From the NCBI RefSeq assembly GCF_019665765.1, contig NZ_CP081150.1, positions 1,736,001 through 1,800,000 on the forward strand: a DNA stretch of 64,000 nucleotides, in the 5' to 3' direction. A program made the translations under genes and the position numbers. Position 1 is the stretch's first letter. The number at the start of each line of letters is the position of its first letter. Source of the stretch: Deefgea tanakiae (GTDB lineage Bacteria > Pseudomonadota > Gammaproteobacteria > Burkholderiales > Chitinibacteraceae). Positions 35,867-49,094 of the stretch are shown here, piece after piece. The notes beneath the pieces were generated by a model that saw nothing but the letters and a program-made list of their open reading frames with translations, did not search any database and was not told the DNA's origin.

Positions 35867-37648
35867 TCACTTAACCCACCACGTCGCCAACATCCAATCC
35901 CCCGCCTGATAATACAGCGGCATCGTTTTTGGCATTTCAAATCGGTCGCGCCATGCGACGAGGTGATTGGCGCTATACCAGTGTGGAATGATGTAATGTC
36001 CTGCCAGTAAGGCGCGGTCAAGGGCGTGGACTGCGATGATTTGTTGTTGGCGATCTTTGGCTTTCAGTACATGCTCAATCAGCGCGTCAATCGCAGGATC
36101 TTTCAAACCAATGACATTGCTACTGCCTTTGACATCCGCAGCCTTACTGCCGTAATAGTCAAGCAGCTCTTGTCCCGGACTTTGCACATCAGGAAAGCGC
36201 AGCACAATCACATCAAAGTCGAAGGCTTCCAAGCGCCGTTGATAGAGCGCAAAATCAATATTCCTCACGTTCATCGTGATGCCCAATTTGGCTAAATTGC
36301 GCGCCTTGGATGGGAAAATCCGGCCCATAGCGCCGCCATCATCGAGCATTTCAAACTCAAACGGCTCGCCTTTCTGGTTGCGTAGCGCACCATCGCGATA
36401 TTCCCAACCAGCTTGCTTAAGTAATTCACGCGCTTGCCGCAAATTATCACGCAATGAATGCGGTGGATTGGTATTGGGTTGCGCAGGTAGTTCGCCGAAT
36501 ACACTGGCGGGCAATTGCTTTTTGAGTGGATTGAGTAAGACGAGTTCGGCGTCTGAAGGTTTACCTTGGGCCGCTAATTCACCATTGGCATAAAAACTAT
36601 TCAAGCGTTGATATTGCCCATAAAACAGCTGCCGATTCATCCATTCAAAATCTAGCGCCAGCCCCAAGGCTTGCCGCACGCGAATGTCAGCAAACAGCGG
36701 GCGGCGGAGGTTCATCACAAAGCCTTGCATCCCACTGCTGTTATGGTGCCGCAGTTCGCGTTTGATAATTTCACCACTACGAAACTTCGGCCCTTGGTAT
36801 TGCCGCGCCCAATTGCGAGCGCTGTACTCAGAAATAAAATCGAAATCACCGGCTTTGAAGGCTTCTAGCTTGGCGGTATCGTCTTGATAATAGCGGTAAG
36901 TGATGCGGTCAAAATTATATTGCCCAATTCGGGCTGGATGACTTTTCGCCCAATAATCATCACGACGCTGAAAGCTGATTTGTTTGCCCAGTTTGTAATC
37001 GCTAATTTGATACGGGCCAGATGCAATTGGCTTTTGCAGGGCAATTTTATCTAACGCTAAACCTGCGCCCCATTTTTTAGAAAAAATTGGCAATGTTCCT
37101 ACAATCTGCGGCAATTCTCGATTGGGTGTTTTAAAGCGAAACCGAATCGTTTGCGTATCAATCACATCAACGCCAATAAGATCAATTAACTGCGAAGCAT
37201 ATTGCGGCGAGGCCAATTTGCTATTGAGCGTTGTAAAACTATGCTTCACGTCGGCAGCGGTGACAGGGTCACCATTATTGAACCGTGCTTTCGGATTCAG
37301 CTTAAATGTAACGGATAACCCATCTGCAGCCACGGCAATATCTTTGGCCAGCAAGCCATACATCGTCGCCGTTTCGTCTTGGTTCATCGTGCCGAGCGAT
37401 TCAAACATCAACGAACCCAATCCTGCGGCGGATGTGCCTTTGATAATGAAGGGATTGAATGAATCAAAGCTGGTGCGCCGATCTGGATTGGGCAGCACAA
37501 TCTCACCGCCTTTTTTAGCCTGTGGATTGACATAGGCAAAGGCCGTAAAATCTGCGGGGTATTTCGGCTCTGCGCCCAAAGCAATCGCATGAGAGGCCAA
37601 GGCGGGCGACATGAGCAACCAGCACAAAAAAGAGAGAATAAGTTTCAT
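35867..37648 (-). CDS. yejA: Periplasmic oligopeptide-binding protein YejA
   Basis: A 593-residue SBP-family-5 protein that delivers peptides to the YejBE permease. The start is ATG 37648, giving signal peptide MKLILSFLCWLLMSPALASHA; an ATG six codons earlier is possible. The mature protein starts with ALGAEPKYPADFTAFAYVNPQAKKGGEIVLP, the YejA hallmark, then FNPFIIKGTSAAGLGSLMFESLG near 67-89 and FNNGDPVTAADVKHSF near 127. RVRQALGLALDFEWMN-like RQALGLALDFEWMNRQLFYGQY near 330 is conserved in the family. Confidence 0.93.
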   Translation of the reverse strand: MKLILSFLCWLLMSPALASHAIALGAEPKYPADFTAFAYVNPQAKKGGEIVLPNPDRRTSFDSFNPFIIKGTSAAGLGSLMFESLGTMNQDETATMYGLLAKDIAVAADGLSVTFKLNPKARFNNGDPVTAADVKHSFTTLNSKLASPQYASQLIDLIGVDVIDTQTIRFRFKTPNRELPQIVGTLPIFSKKWGAGLALDKIALQKPIASGPYQISDYKLGKQISFQRRDDYWAKSHPARIGQYNFDRITYRYYQDDTAKLEAFKAGDFDFISEYSARNWARQYQGPKFRSGEIIKRELRHHNSSGMQGFVMNLRRPLFADIRVRQALGLALDFEWMNRQLFYGQYQRLNSFYANGELAAQGKPSDAELVLLNPLKKQLPASVFGELPAQPNTNPPHSLRDNLRQARELLKQAGWEYRDGALRNQKGEPFEFEMLDDGGAMGRIFPSKARNLAKLGITMNVRNIDFALYQRRLEAFDFDVIVLRFPDVQSPGQELLDYYGSKAADVKGSSNVIGLKDPAIDALIEHVLKAKDRQQQIIAVHALDRALLAGHYIIPHWYSANHLVAWRDRFEMPKTMPLYYQAGDWMLATWWVK

Positions 37649-37793
37649 CTGGCCATGATAAGCCATTCGCAGAAAAACGGCTGCAAACAGCGCCTTGGTG
37701 GCGTGTTAGAATCACACTTCATCGTCGTTACAACTTTGTTTTGTCGCGGCGCATACTTCCCACACGGGATTAAAGCCACAAGAGTTCATGATC

Positions 37794-38474
37794 ATGCCTT
37801 ATTTAGCCATTGAAACATCCAGCGAATACCTCTCTTTTGCTATCGATACGCCTAATGGCATAGTGGCGCGTGAATGGTTGGCGGGGCAAAAACAAAGCGA
37901 AATTACGCTGCCGTATTTGCAAGTGTTTCTCGACGAATTAGGTTTAACAATGAGCGACATTTCAGGCATCGCCTACCCGAGTGGCCCTGGTTCGTTCACC
38001 GGACTGCGGATTGGTTGCGGCATCGCCCAAGGGTTGGCTTTTGCTCGCAACATTCCAGTGGCAGGTATCTCTACATTGGCAAGCATTGCTGAGGCTTCTG
38101 GCGCTATACGTGTAGTTAGTTGTATCGATGCCCGCATGAATCAAGTGTATTACGCGAGTTTCGAAAAAGTAACGGGGGAATGGCAAGAGGTCATTCCTGC
38201 ACTCGTTTGTAACCCAGAAGATGTGCCACAGCCGGAAGGGAATGACTGGATTGGTGTTGGCAATGGCTTTAGCGCTTATTCCAATGCATTGCAAACACGT
38301 ATTGGTGCACACGTTTGCGAAATCAATTCAACACTTTATCCGCATGCGGCACAATTATTAAGCTTAGCGCTGCCGCAATTTGCAGCGGGATTAGGTAAAC
38401 CGGCTCACGAGGCCGAATTGGTTTATTTGCGCGATAAAGTCGCACTCAAAACGCACGAACGGATTCAAAAATAA
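37794..38474 (+). CDS. tsaB: tRNA t6A threonylcarbamoyl-transfer accessory protein TsaB
   Basis: Partner of TsaD and TsaE in making N6-threonylcarbamoyladenosine at position 37 of ANN-decoding tRNAs. An inactive ASKHA-fold paralogue of TsaD of 226 residues. It begins MPYLAIETSSEYLSFAI and has the dimer-interface motif YPSGPGSFTGLRIGCGIAQGLAF near 60-82 and SCIDARMNQVYYASF near 108. The start at 37794 puts AAGAG nine bases upstream; ATG 37788 is an alternative. It overlaps rimI by one base (TAATG). Confidence 0.95.
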   Translation: MPYLAIETSSEYLSFAIDTPNGIVAREWLAGQKQSEITLPYLQVFLDELGLTMSDISGIAYPSGPGSFTGLRIGCGIAQGLAFARNIPVAGISTLASIAEASGAIRVVSCIDARMNQVYYASFEKVTGEWQEVIPALVCNPEDVPQPEGNDWIGVGNGFSAYSNALQTRIGAHVCEINSTLYPHAAQLLSLALPQFAAGLGKPAHEAELVYLRDKVALKTHERIQK

Positions 38475-38917
38475 TGTTCAAACTGCTGACCACCCATCAT
38501 CTTAGTGACGTCATTGAACTCGATGAAGCGACCAATCCACACCCGTGGACGGGGAAGCAATGGGTGGACTCATTAGAAAATCATACTTGCTATGGTTTAT
38601 GGCAGGATGAGACTTTATTGGGCTTTGCTGTGTGCATGATTACCTTGGATGAGGCTGAGTTATTACTGATTGCGATAGCACCCGATTTTCAGCGACAAAA
38701 ATTGGGCAGCCAGCTAATGCTGGGTGTTTTACAAGAATTACGCAGCCAAGGCGTACAAAAATTATTTTTAGAAGTACGCGAATCTAATGAAGCTGCCTGC
38801 GGCTTTTATATTCGTCATCAGTTTGAGCAAGCAGGTCGTCGCAAGGGGTATTACCCAACAAGCATTGGTAGAGAAGATGCCCTACTCTATACCCATAGCG
38901 TATTGGAAACAGCATGA
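38474..38917 (+). CDS. rimI: Ribosomal-protein alanine N-acetyltransferase
   Basis: A 147-residue GNAT enzyme that acetylates the N-terminus of ribosomal protein S18. The acetyl-CoA loop is RQKLGSQLM near 75-83, preceded by ELLLIAIAPDFQ; LFLEVRESNEAACGFYIRHQFEQAGRRKGYY near 97-127 is the RimI-specific C-terminal region. It lies between tsaB and the uracil-DNA glycosylase gene with overlaps at both ends, an order common in betaproteobacteria. Confidence 0.95.
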   Translation: MFKLLTTHHLSDVIELDEATNPHPWTGKQWVDSLENHTCYGLWQDETLLGFAVCMITLDEAELLLIAIAPDFQRQKLGSQLMLGVLQELRSQGVQKLFLEVRESNEAACGFYIRHQFEQAGRRKGYYPTSIGREDALLYTHSVLETA

Positions 38918-39801
38918 ATCGTCGCGCCGTCATTCTGCAAGAACTAGGCTTAAATCCACAATGGATTCGGCATGAAGTACTGGCTGCCATCGAGGCAGAA
39001 GAAGCCAACACGGCAGTCGTACCGCATCACATAAAACCAGAAGCGACAACGCCAGTTAACGACCCTCATTTCAGCCCCATCGCCAATGCGGTTCATCACC
39101 GAATTGAAGAACAAATCGCTGAATCCGAACAAAAAAACAGTTCAAGCAAAGCCGCTGCTGCCCATTTATTACTACAAAAAAACAAAACCACTTCCGGCAG
39201 TGAAAAAAGACTCAGCACAGACGACATCTTCCGTAATGACGCCCGTAGCGAATGTATTTCGCAAATGAGTTGGGAAGAATTACGCGTTGAAATTGCGAGC
39301 TGCACAGCCTGCCCACGTCACCAACAACGAGAGCAAGCGGTATTCGGCACAGGACAAAGTGATGCCCAGCTGTTTATCGTCAGCGATGCGCCCAGTAAAG
39401 CTGAAGAACAAGCCAATCTGGCCATCGTCGGCCCAGCACAGCGCATGCTCAGCCAAATGTTGATCAGCCTAGGTCAACAGCCAGCAAGCTTTATGAGCAA
39501 TGCGGTCAAATGTTGCGGCCCCCGCAATCCGACCAGCAAGGAGCTCGCAGCCTGCGCCCCTTTATTGCAACGCCAAATCGCACTCGTCAAACCGAAAGCC
39601 ATTTTTGCCATCGGTCAATTTGCAGCTGAGGTCACCCTCAACACTCCAGCGCCAATCCGCGAATTACGCGGTAAAGCGCAACAATGCCAAGATATTCCCA
39701 CGTTCGTTAGCTACCACCCTAGCTACCTGCAACGCAATCTGCACGATAAAGCCAAAGCGTGGCAGGATTTGCTGCAACTTAAAACTGAACTGAATCGTTA
39801 A
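38914..39801 (+). CDS. Family 4-like uracil-DNA glycosylase with Fe-S cluster
   Basis: A 295-residue protein of the UDG superfamily, with a poorly conserved N-terminal 110 residues before the catalytic domain. Fe-S ligands are Cys130 and Cys133 (IASCTACPRHQQREQ), Cys200 or 201 (NAVKCCGPRNPTS) and Cys214 (ELAAC). FGTGQ near 145 and the late catalytic motif SYHPSYLQRN near 268 are intact. The usual family 4 motif A GEAPG reads SDAPS here, with Asp for the acidic residue and both glycines changed. This may alter activity. It is the last gene of tsaB-rimI-UDG; its ATG overlaps the rimI stop. Confidence 0.88.
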   Translation: MNRRAVILQELGLNPQWIRHEVLAAIEAEEANTAVVPHHIKPEATTPVNDPHFSPIANAVHHRIEEQIAESEQKNSSSKAAAAHLLLQKNKTTSGSEKRLSTDDIFRNDARSECISQMSWEELRVEIASCTACPRHQQREQAVFGTGQSDAQLFIVSDAPSKAEEQANLAIVGPAQRMLSQMLISLGQQPASFMSNAVKCCGPRNPTSKELAACAPLLQRQIALVKPKAIFAIGQFAAEVTLNTPAPIRELRGKAQQCQDIPTFVSYHPSYLQRNLHDKAKAWQDLLQLKTELNR

Positions 39802-39897
39802 TCATTACTATGGGTATTCCTTTTTAGCCATTTATTAGTATGACCTTAAAGAAAATACCCTTCCCTTAATAAATTTCAATCCATATCCAGCGGACAG

Positions 39898-39926
39898 CAA
39901 AAAGCCCGACTCTTTCGAATCGGGCT
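39898..39926 (-). terminator. rRNA operon terminator
   Basis: On the minus strand AGCCCGATTC and GAGTCGGGCT form a stem around GAAA, followed by TTTT. It lies 15 bases past the 5S gene and ends the rRNA transcript. Confidence 0.88.
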
Positions 39927-39940
39927 CTTCTTTAGGGAAG

Positions 39941-40053
39941 TCTGGCAATGACCTACTTTCACACGGGCAATCCGCACTATCATCGGCGCTGAGGTGTTTC
40001 ACTGTCCTGTTCGGGATGGGAAGGAGTGGGACCACCTCGCTATGGTCGCCAGA
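39941..40053 (-). rRNA. rrf: 5S ribosomal RNA
   Basis: 113 bases. The 5' end TCTGGCGACCATAGCGAG pairs with the 3' end AGGTCATTGCCAGA to form helix I, and CCATCCCGAACAGGACAGTG is the conserved loop B/C region. It is the last gene of the rRNA operon, 228 bases after 23S. Confidence 0.96.
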
Positions 40054-40281
40054 CATTAAACTGTCTGGTGCGGTGAGTTTTCTCACCACACTTTGAATTA
40101 TCGCATTCAGCTGCACTATTTCTAGTAACACGCCTACAGCGCTAACTCACAAATCAATAGAAGAAGTAATTATACTACACTTTCCAACCACACTGTCTCA
40201 GTATTTATCTTTCGTATCATGCACTTACGTACACTCTACTTTCTTTGGGTTGACTATATCTTCGTCGCATTACGCGTCTCA

Positions 40282-43187
<2,906 letters not shown>

Positions 43188-43548
43188 TCAAACACGTAAA
43201 CGTATTTCAAGTTACTGAAATCGTATTTGCGACTTGCAAGTGAGTTCTCATTTCACTTGCGGTTCAATCAAACTGGCATGAGACCAATTCAACTGAACAG
43301 ATACAATCAACCCAATATATTTACTTTGAAATCAAATTTATCCATCACTGCAAGCAGTAATCTCTAAATCTAATTCCACAACAATGTTTATTGGAATTAA
43401 TTACTTCTTCTATTTTGTTAAAGATCGATATTTCAATTCACTTTCGTGAATCATTCTAATTTTAGAAACCAGAATAAAATACACTGCACAATACATCGTG
43501 CAATCCATAGAATTCTATTTTCTACTAGGTAGTTCCAGACCAAACTAA
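43188..43548 (-). other. Spacer between tRNA-Ala and 23S, with boxA
   Basis: A 361-base A+T-rich spacer without a gene. Read on the minus strand, GATCTTTAACA at 43416-43426 is a boxA-like antitermination site that repeats the one before 16S. The rest shows no clear feature beyond possible processing-stem sequence flanking 23S. Confidence 0.65.
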
Positions 43549-43624
43549 TGGTGGAGGCTAACGGACTCGAACCGTTCACCCCCTGCTTGCAAAGCAGGTG
43601 CTCTACCAGATGAGCTAAGCCCCC
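43549..43624 (-). tRNA. tRNA-Ala (TGC)
   Basis: 76 bases with encoded CCA. The acceptor GGGGGCT pairs with AGCCTCC (one G-T pair); the anticodon loop is CTTTGCAAG with TGC; the T arm is GGTTCGAGTCC. Standard position in the 16S-23S spacer. Confidence 0.96.
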
Positions 43625-43632
43625 AACTAAGG

Positions 43633-43709
43633 TGGTGGGTCAGATAGGAATCGAACCTATGACCCCCGCGTTATCAACACGGTGCTCTAACCAACTGAGC
43701 TACTGACCC
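43633..43709 (-). tRNA. tRNA-Ile (GAT)
   Basis: 77 bases with encoded CCA. The acceptor GGGTCAG pairs with CTGACCC; anticodon GAT lies in TTGATAA; the T arm is AGGTTCGATTCCT. It lies eight bases before tRNA-Ala in the spacer. Confidence 0.96.
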
Positions 43710-43812
43710 ATATCGTTGTCATCTCAATTCAGATTATTCATCTCAATCAATCCGACATTCTTCAAATCTACAGCCGATGAGTGTGAGTACTTAATTTGTT
43801 CGTCTTTCTCTT

Positions 43813-45348
<1,536 letters not shown>

Positions 45349-45489
45349 ATCTCTGTGCTAATTTTGTACTACTTGGCTTGCGCTCAAAACTTAAAGCGCC
45401 TCGATGTAAACATCGAGTTATTTCTCATTTGTGAATGCAAGCACTTGTTTGACTTGCAAATCAAGCACTCACACTCATCGGCTGTATTT

Positions 45490-45500
45490 TGTTAAAGATC
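45490..45500 (-). promoter_or_regulatory. boxA antitermination site in the rRNA leader
   Basis: GATCTTTAACA on the minus strand, 142 bases before 16S. It matches the boxA consensus (TGCTCTTTAACA) bound by NusB/S10. The same 11-mer recurs in the spacer before 23S. Confidence 0.7.
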
Positions 45501-45571
45501 AGTGGCTTAGACACCGAAACTTGCTTTAGAACCGCTTGTTTCGTTTGCTGTGTCAGCAGCAGAGAGGCCGA

Positions 45572-45600
45572 ACTATACCCACCCCATCCAAACACGTCAA
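45572..45600 (-). promoter_or_regulatory. rRNA operon promoter
   Basis: On the minus strand TTGACG (45600-45595) and TATAGT (45577-45572) are exactly 17 bases apart, followed by a GC-rich discriminator (TCGGCC). This is a strong sigma-70 promoter with the discriminator type expected for stringent control. Transcription should begin near 45565, about 217 bases before 16S. Confidence 0.82.
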
Positions 45601-45696
45601 CACCTATCGGCAAAGAAAATCCAAGCAAGGCGATAAGTCGTTGATTTACATAGAAACCAATTTGAAACAAAAATGCAGCACTCGCTAGAAACAAAC

Positions 45697-45716
45697 AAGG
45701 GCGCTAACGCGCCCTT
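45697..45716 (-). terminator. Terminator after the RIO kinase gene
   Basis: AAGGGCGC (45697-45704) pairs perfectly with GCGCCCTT (45709-45716) around TAAC. On the minus strand TTGTTTGTTTC follows. It insulates the rRNA promoter from the gene upstream. Confidence 0.75.
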
Positions 45717-45753
45717 GGATCAAAACAATACAAACCACTCCAATATTTGCTCT

Positions 45754-46599
45754 TTATGGCTGAAAATCGGGTAGTTGGCGTTGCAAATGTTCTTCTTTCA
45801 CATGTTCAACTTCACGCAATACGCCACGCACATCTACTTTTCGATGATCTTGCTTCACTTTACCCGTCAGTGGAGCATCAGGAGATAAGAGACCGCCTTC
45901 GTACAATTTCCAAATCTCTTTGCCATATTGCGAGCCATTCAGCTCTGGCGCGAATTGACCAAAATACTCAGCTAAATTATCAACGTCGCGCTCTAACATT
46001 GCAGCAGCTTGATTATTGCCTGCCGCATCAACGGCCTGTGGCAAATCGATAATCACCGGACCATGCTCATCGACCAGAATATTGTATTCAGACAAATCAC
46101 CATGAATCACACCAGCACAAAGCATTAAAACCACTTGCTTGAGTAATGCAGCATGATATTCAAGCGCCAACTCGGCGCTCATTTCAACGTCGTTCAAACG
46201 AGGGGCTGCGTTACCATTGGCATCCGTCACCAACTCCATCAACAACACGCCTTCGAAGCAAATGTATGGTGTTGGCACACGCACACCTGCAGCAGCAAGG
46301 CGATAGAGATTATCTACCTCAGCGTTTTGCCATTCTTCCTCTTGCATCTGCTTGCCGTAGCGCGAGCCTTTTTCCATTGCGCGCGCTTGGCGGCTATTTT
46401 TTACTTTACGCCCCTCTTGGTAAGCGGCGTTTTTCTTAAAGCTACGATGGTTTGCATCTTTATAGACTTTGGCACAGCGAACTTCATCACCACAGCGAAC
46501 AACATAAACCGTCGCCTCTTTACCACTCATTAATTGACGCAACACTTCGTCAACTAATCCATCCACCACCAATGGCTCTAATCTTTTTGGCGTTTTCAT
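45754..46599 (-). CDS. RIO-type serine/threonine kinase
   Basis: A 281-residue member of the RIO1 family, known best for eukaryotic and archaeal ribosome maturation; bacterial copies have no settled role. The N-lobe has the flexible loop and P-loop region (MSGKEATVYVVRCGDEVRCAKVY near 24-46, with the ATP Lys). The catalytic loop is IHGDLSEYNILVD near 165 with Asp and Asn, and the metal motif is PVIIDLPQAVD near 181. The basic segment SFKKNAAYQEGRKVKNSRQ near 53 is typical of RIO1. It lies just upstream of the rRNA operon on the same strand, separated by a terminator. Confidence 0.93.
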   Translation of the reverse strand: MKTPKRLEPLVVDGLVDEVLRQLMSGKEATVYVVRCGDEVRCAKVYKDANHRSFKKNAAYQEGRKVKNSRQARAMEKGSRYGKQMQEEEWQNAEVDNLYRLAAAGVRVPTPYICFEGVLLMELVTDANGNAAPRLNDVEMSAELALEYHAALLKQVVLMLCAGVIHGDLSEYNILVDEHGPVIIDLPQAVDAAGNNQAAAMLERDVDNLAEYFGQFAPELNGSQYGKEIWKLYEGGLLSPDAPLTGKVKQDHRKVDVRGVLREVEHVKEEHLQRQLPDFQP

Positions 46600-46880
46600 T
46601 ACGGGTTTATCAGTCCTTTTTTATGCAGTGCCGTGCGGCTTGCGTTATACATCAATTGTCTAGCACTTTCATTTCTATCGAACGCACTATACGCGGGTCA
46701 TCGTGATTTAACCAAAACAAGCACATTAGACTTAATCGCAGATGAAACACTCACAACTGCCACTCGGGCCATGAGCAACATCAAATCCCAGTAAAGTGGC
46801 GGGTTTTCCCGCATGGACAAAGGTTCTACTAAATATGAATAGTATGACAATATAAAGAACATAATATTTAAGGGACTAGT

Positions 46881-48236
46881 ATGAGCAGCAATCGTGACGG
46901 ATTCACTTCAACCTTTGGCGTTTTAGTCGCCACCCTCGGCTCAGCCGTGGGCCTGGGCAATATCTGGAAATTTCCCTACATGACTGGCACCAATGGCGGC
47001 GCTAGTTTCTTGATTGTATATATACTGGCCACCCTGCTAGTTGCTTTGCCAGTCATGATCACCGAAATCATGCTGGGCCGTGCCTCACGCGCCAATGCGG
47101 TGACCGCTTTTGAAAAGCTCGCCCCAAAATCACAAAAATTTTGGCCTGTGATTGGCTACATGGGGCTGATTTCAGCAGTCCTTATCCTCGCGTTTTATAC
47201 CGGAGTAGCAGGCTGGATTTTTGCTTATATCTTTAAATCCATCAGCGGCAGCATCAATAACACCGACCCTGCCAGCGCCAACGCCGCCTTTGGTGCCCTA
47301 GTCTCCAACCCGCTGCAAGCATTATTCTGGCAGTGGCTGGTCTTAGCCTGGGCAGGTGCAATCATTATGCTCGGCGTTGCCAAAGGAATTGAAGCGGCCA
47401 CTAAAAAATTGATGCCGATTTTATTCTTGCTGCTCATTTTGCTTTGCATTCGTAGCCTAACGCTCCCAGGCGCAATGGAGGGCGTGAAGTTTTTATTCTC
47501 ACCAGACTTTAGCAAAATCAGCGCCACGGTCATCTTGACCGCAGTGGGACTGGCCTTCTTTAAACTCTCAGTCGGCATGGGAACCATGTTGACCTACGGT
47601 AGCTACTTCCGGAATGAACAAAATATTCCGCTCACCGCAACACGAGTGATGCTAGCGGACTTATCTGTTTCGCTATTGGCAGGTCTTGCGATTTTCCCTG
47701 CCGTATTTTCATTCGGATTTGAGCCTGCAGCTGGCCCATCACTGGTCTTTATGACGATTCCGGCGGTATTTGCCAGCATGCCATTCGGTCAATTCTTTAT
47801 GGCGTTATTTTTTGTTTTGGCTGCGATTGCTGCGACCGGCGCCATTTTGTCAATCCTTGAAGTGCCAGTCGCCATGTTGTCGGAACGTTTTAGCTTTAGC
47901 CGCAAACAAGCCACCGTTATTAGCATTGGCGTGATTGGCTTGTGCGGCATTCCTGCCACGCTATCGATGTCGGTCACTGCGGATTGGAAATTATTTGGTC
48001 TAAATCCGTTTGATTTGTTTGATTACATCAGCTCAAACATCTTATTGCCACTGGGCGGGATATTAATTTGTCTATTTGTGGGTTGGGTTTATGGCTTGCC
48101 ACAACTACAAAAACAACTCAGCAATGACGGGACACTCAATAACGGCTGGGTTATTAAAGCAGTGTTTATGCTCGTACGTTATATCACGCCGGCTTTGATC
48201 TTGGTGATTATGCTGAAAGGATTAGGGCTGTTTTAA
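46881..48236 (+). CDS. Sodium-dependent transporter, NSS/SNF family
   Basis: A 451-residue secondary transporter like TnaT/MhsT/LeuT, coupling sodium entry to amino-acid uptake. The first helix is FGVLVATLGSAVGLGNIWKFPYMTGTNGG near 13-41, with the unwound Na-binding stretch; FYTGVAGWIFAYIF near 105 is TM3. Eleven or so membrane helices are visible. TM6-like AFFKLSVGMGTMLTYGSYF near 226-244 carries the substrate-site Ser/Gly cluster. AAGGGA precedes the ATG. It stands alone, divergent from the RIO kinase across 281 bases with no other gene seen. The substrate is not evident. Confidence 0.93.
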   Translation: MSSNRDGFTSTFGVLVATLGSAVGLGNIWKFPYMTGTNGGASFLIVYILATLLVALPVMITEIMLGRASRANAVTAFEKLAPKSQKFWPVIGYMGLISAVLILAFYTGVAGWIFAYIFKSISGSINNTDPASANAAFGALVSNPLQALFWQWLVLAWAGAIIMLGVAKGIEAATKKLMPILFLLLILLCIRSLTLPGAMEGVKFLFSPDFSKISATVILTAVGLAFFKLSVGMGTMLTYGSYFRNEQNIPLTATRVMLADLSVSLLAGLAIFPAVFSFGFEPAAGPSLVFMTIPAVFASMPFGQFFMALFFVLAAIAATGAILSILEVPVAMLSERFSFSRKQATVISIGVIGLCGIPATLSMSVTADWKLFGLNPFDLFDYISSNILLPLGGILICLFVGWVYGLPQLQKQLSNDGTLNNGWVIKAVFMLVRYITPALILVIMLKGLGLF

Positions 48237-48248
48237 AAATTTAGGGAT

Positions 48249-48293
48249 GTATTGCCTGCTTGTCATTATCAATCAATACCTAGCAGGCAATAC
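48249..48293. repeat. 12-bp inverted repeat after the NSS transporter gene
   Basis: GTATTGCCTGCT (48249-48260) and AGCAGGCAATAC (48282-48293) are perfect complements around 21 bases. There is no T-run, so it could be a long-loop terminator, an mRNA 3' stabiliser or a repeat element. Confidence 0.5.
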
Positions 48294-48373
48294 ACCCGTT
48301 AACTAACAGTAATGATTCAGCGCTCATTGACACCCATGCGCTGAATCAACATCAAATCACCAAATACACCCCA

Positions 48374-48988
48374 TTAAGCAGGCTTACGAAGACCGTTTAA
48401 CGCCACTTGCAGCATATGCGTGATGATCGACTCGTTATCCATCTTGCTAAACTTCTGCAAATACTCGACCGCAGGGTCGCACGTACGCGAATAGTAGCTA
48501 AACAAAACCACATCACTCGGCAATTCAGGATTGAGATCGCCACTTTTTTGAGCAGCCAGCACCAGCTTTTCGATTTGACCGTTTAACTTCAACACACGTG
48601 TGATGTATTTCAAGTTACGCATCAACATTTCACGCACATGGGTGCTAGTTGAAGGTAGAAACGGCATCCCGCCTTCTAAGCGCACTCGCAGCGCCCACTC
48701 CAGCAAGGCGATGAGCTTTTCAATCGGCTTCAAGTCATTATCCAACTGCGCCAGAAAATCAATCGCACCATCAATCAAACGAATCAAGGCCTCGCCGACT
48801 AAATCTTCTTTCGATTTGAAATGCTTATATAGACTAGGCTTAGAGATGCCAACCGCATTGGCGACATCATCCATCGTCATCAGGTCATAGCCTTTTGAGC
48901 CCAAAATACTGGTCGTCGCATCCAAAATCGCATTTTCACGCAAGCGAAAGGCCTGATCTTTGAAGCTTAATTTGCTAAAAATACTCAT
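48374..48988 (-). CDS. TetR-family transcriptional regulator
   Basis: A 204-residue repressor. The N-terminal helix-turn-helix is ILDATTSILGSKGYDLMTMDDVANAVGISKPSLYKHFKSKEDLVGEAL near 21-68, with GISKPSLYKHF as the recognition helix. The C-terminal ligand domain is all helical with no recognised subtype. It is divergent from the eight-gene lipid operon and 106 bases from it. A 14-bp palindrome lies in the shared promoter region, so autoregulation and control of the operon are likely by position. Confidence 0.93.
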   Translation of the reverse strand: MSIFSKLSFKDQAFRLRENAILDATTSILGSKGYDLMTMDDVANAVGISKPSLYKHFKSKEDLVGEALIRLIDGAIDFLAQLDNDLKPIEKLIALLEWALRVRLEGGMPFLPSTSTHVREMLMRNLKYITRVLKLNGQIEKLVLAAQKSGDLNPELPSDVVLFSYYSRTCDPAVEYLQKFSKMDNESIITHMLQVALNGLRKPA

Positions 48989-49001
48989 CGGTAAATTTCC
49001 G

Positions 49002-49015
49002 CTACTAATTAGTAG
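49002..49015. promoter_or_regulatory. Candidate TetR operator
   Basis: CTACTAATTAGTAG is a perfect 14-base palindrome, 14 bases upstream of the TetR start codon and 80 bases before the operon. A related half-site (GGTAGTAA) lies about 20 bases further on. Divergent TetR repressors usually bind such palindromes. Confidence 0.65.
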
Positions 49016-49094
49016 ATATTATTTTGAATTGGTAGTAATCTTAGCACTGAAGTAGAAAAACATAAACATCCCTTTATGATGAACGGCAGGAAAA

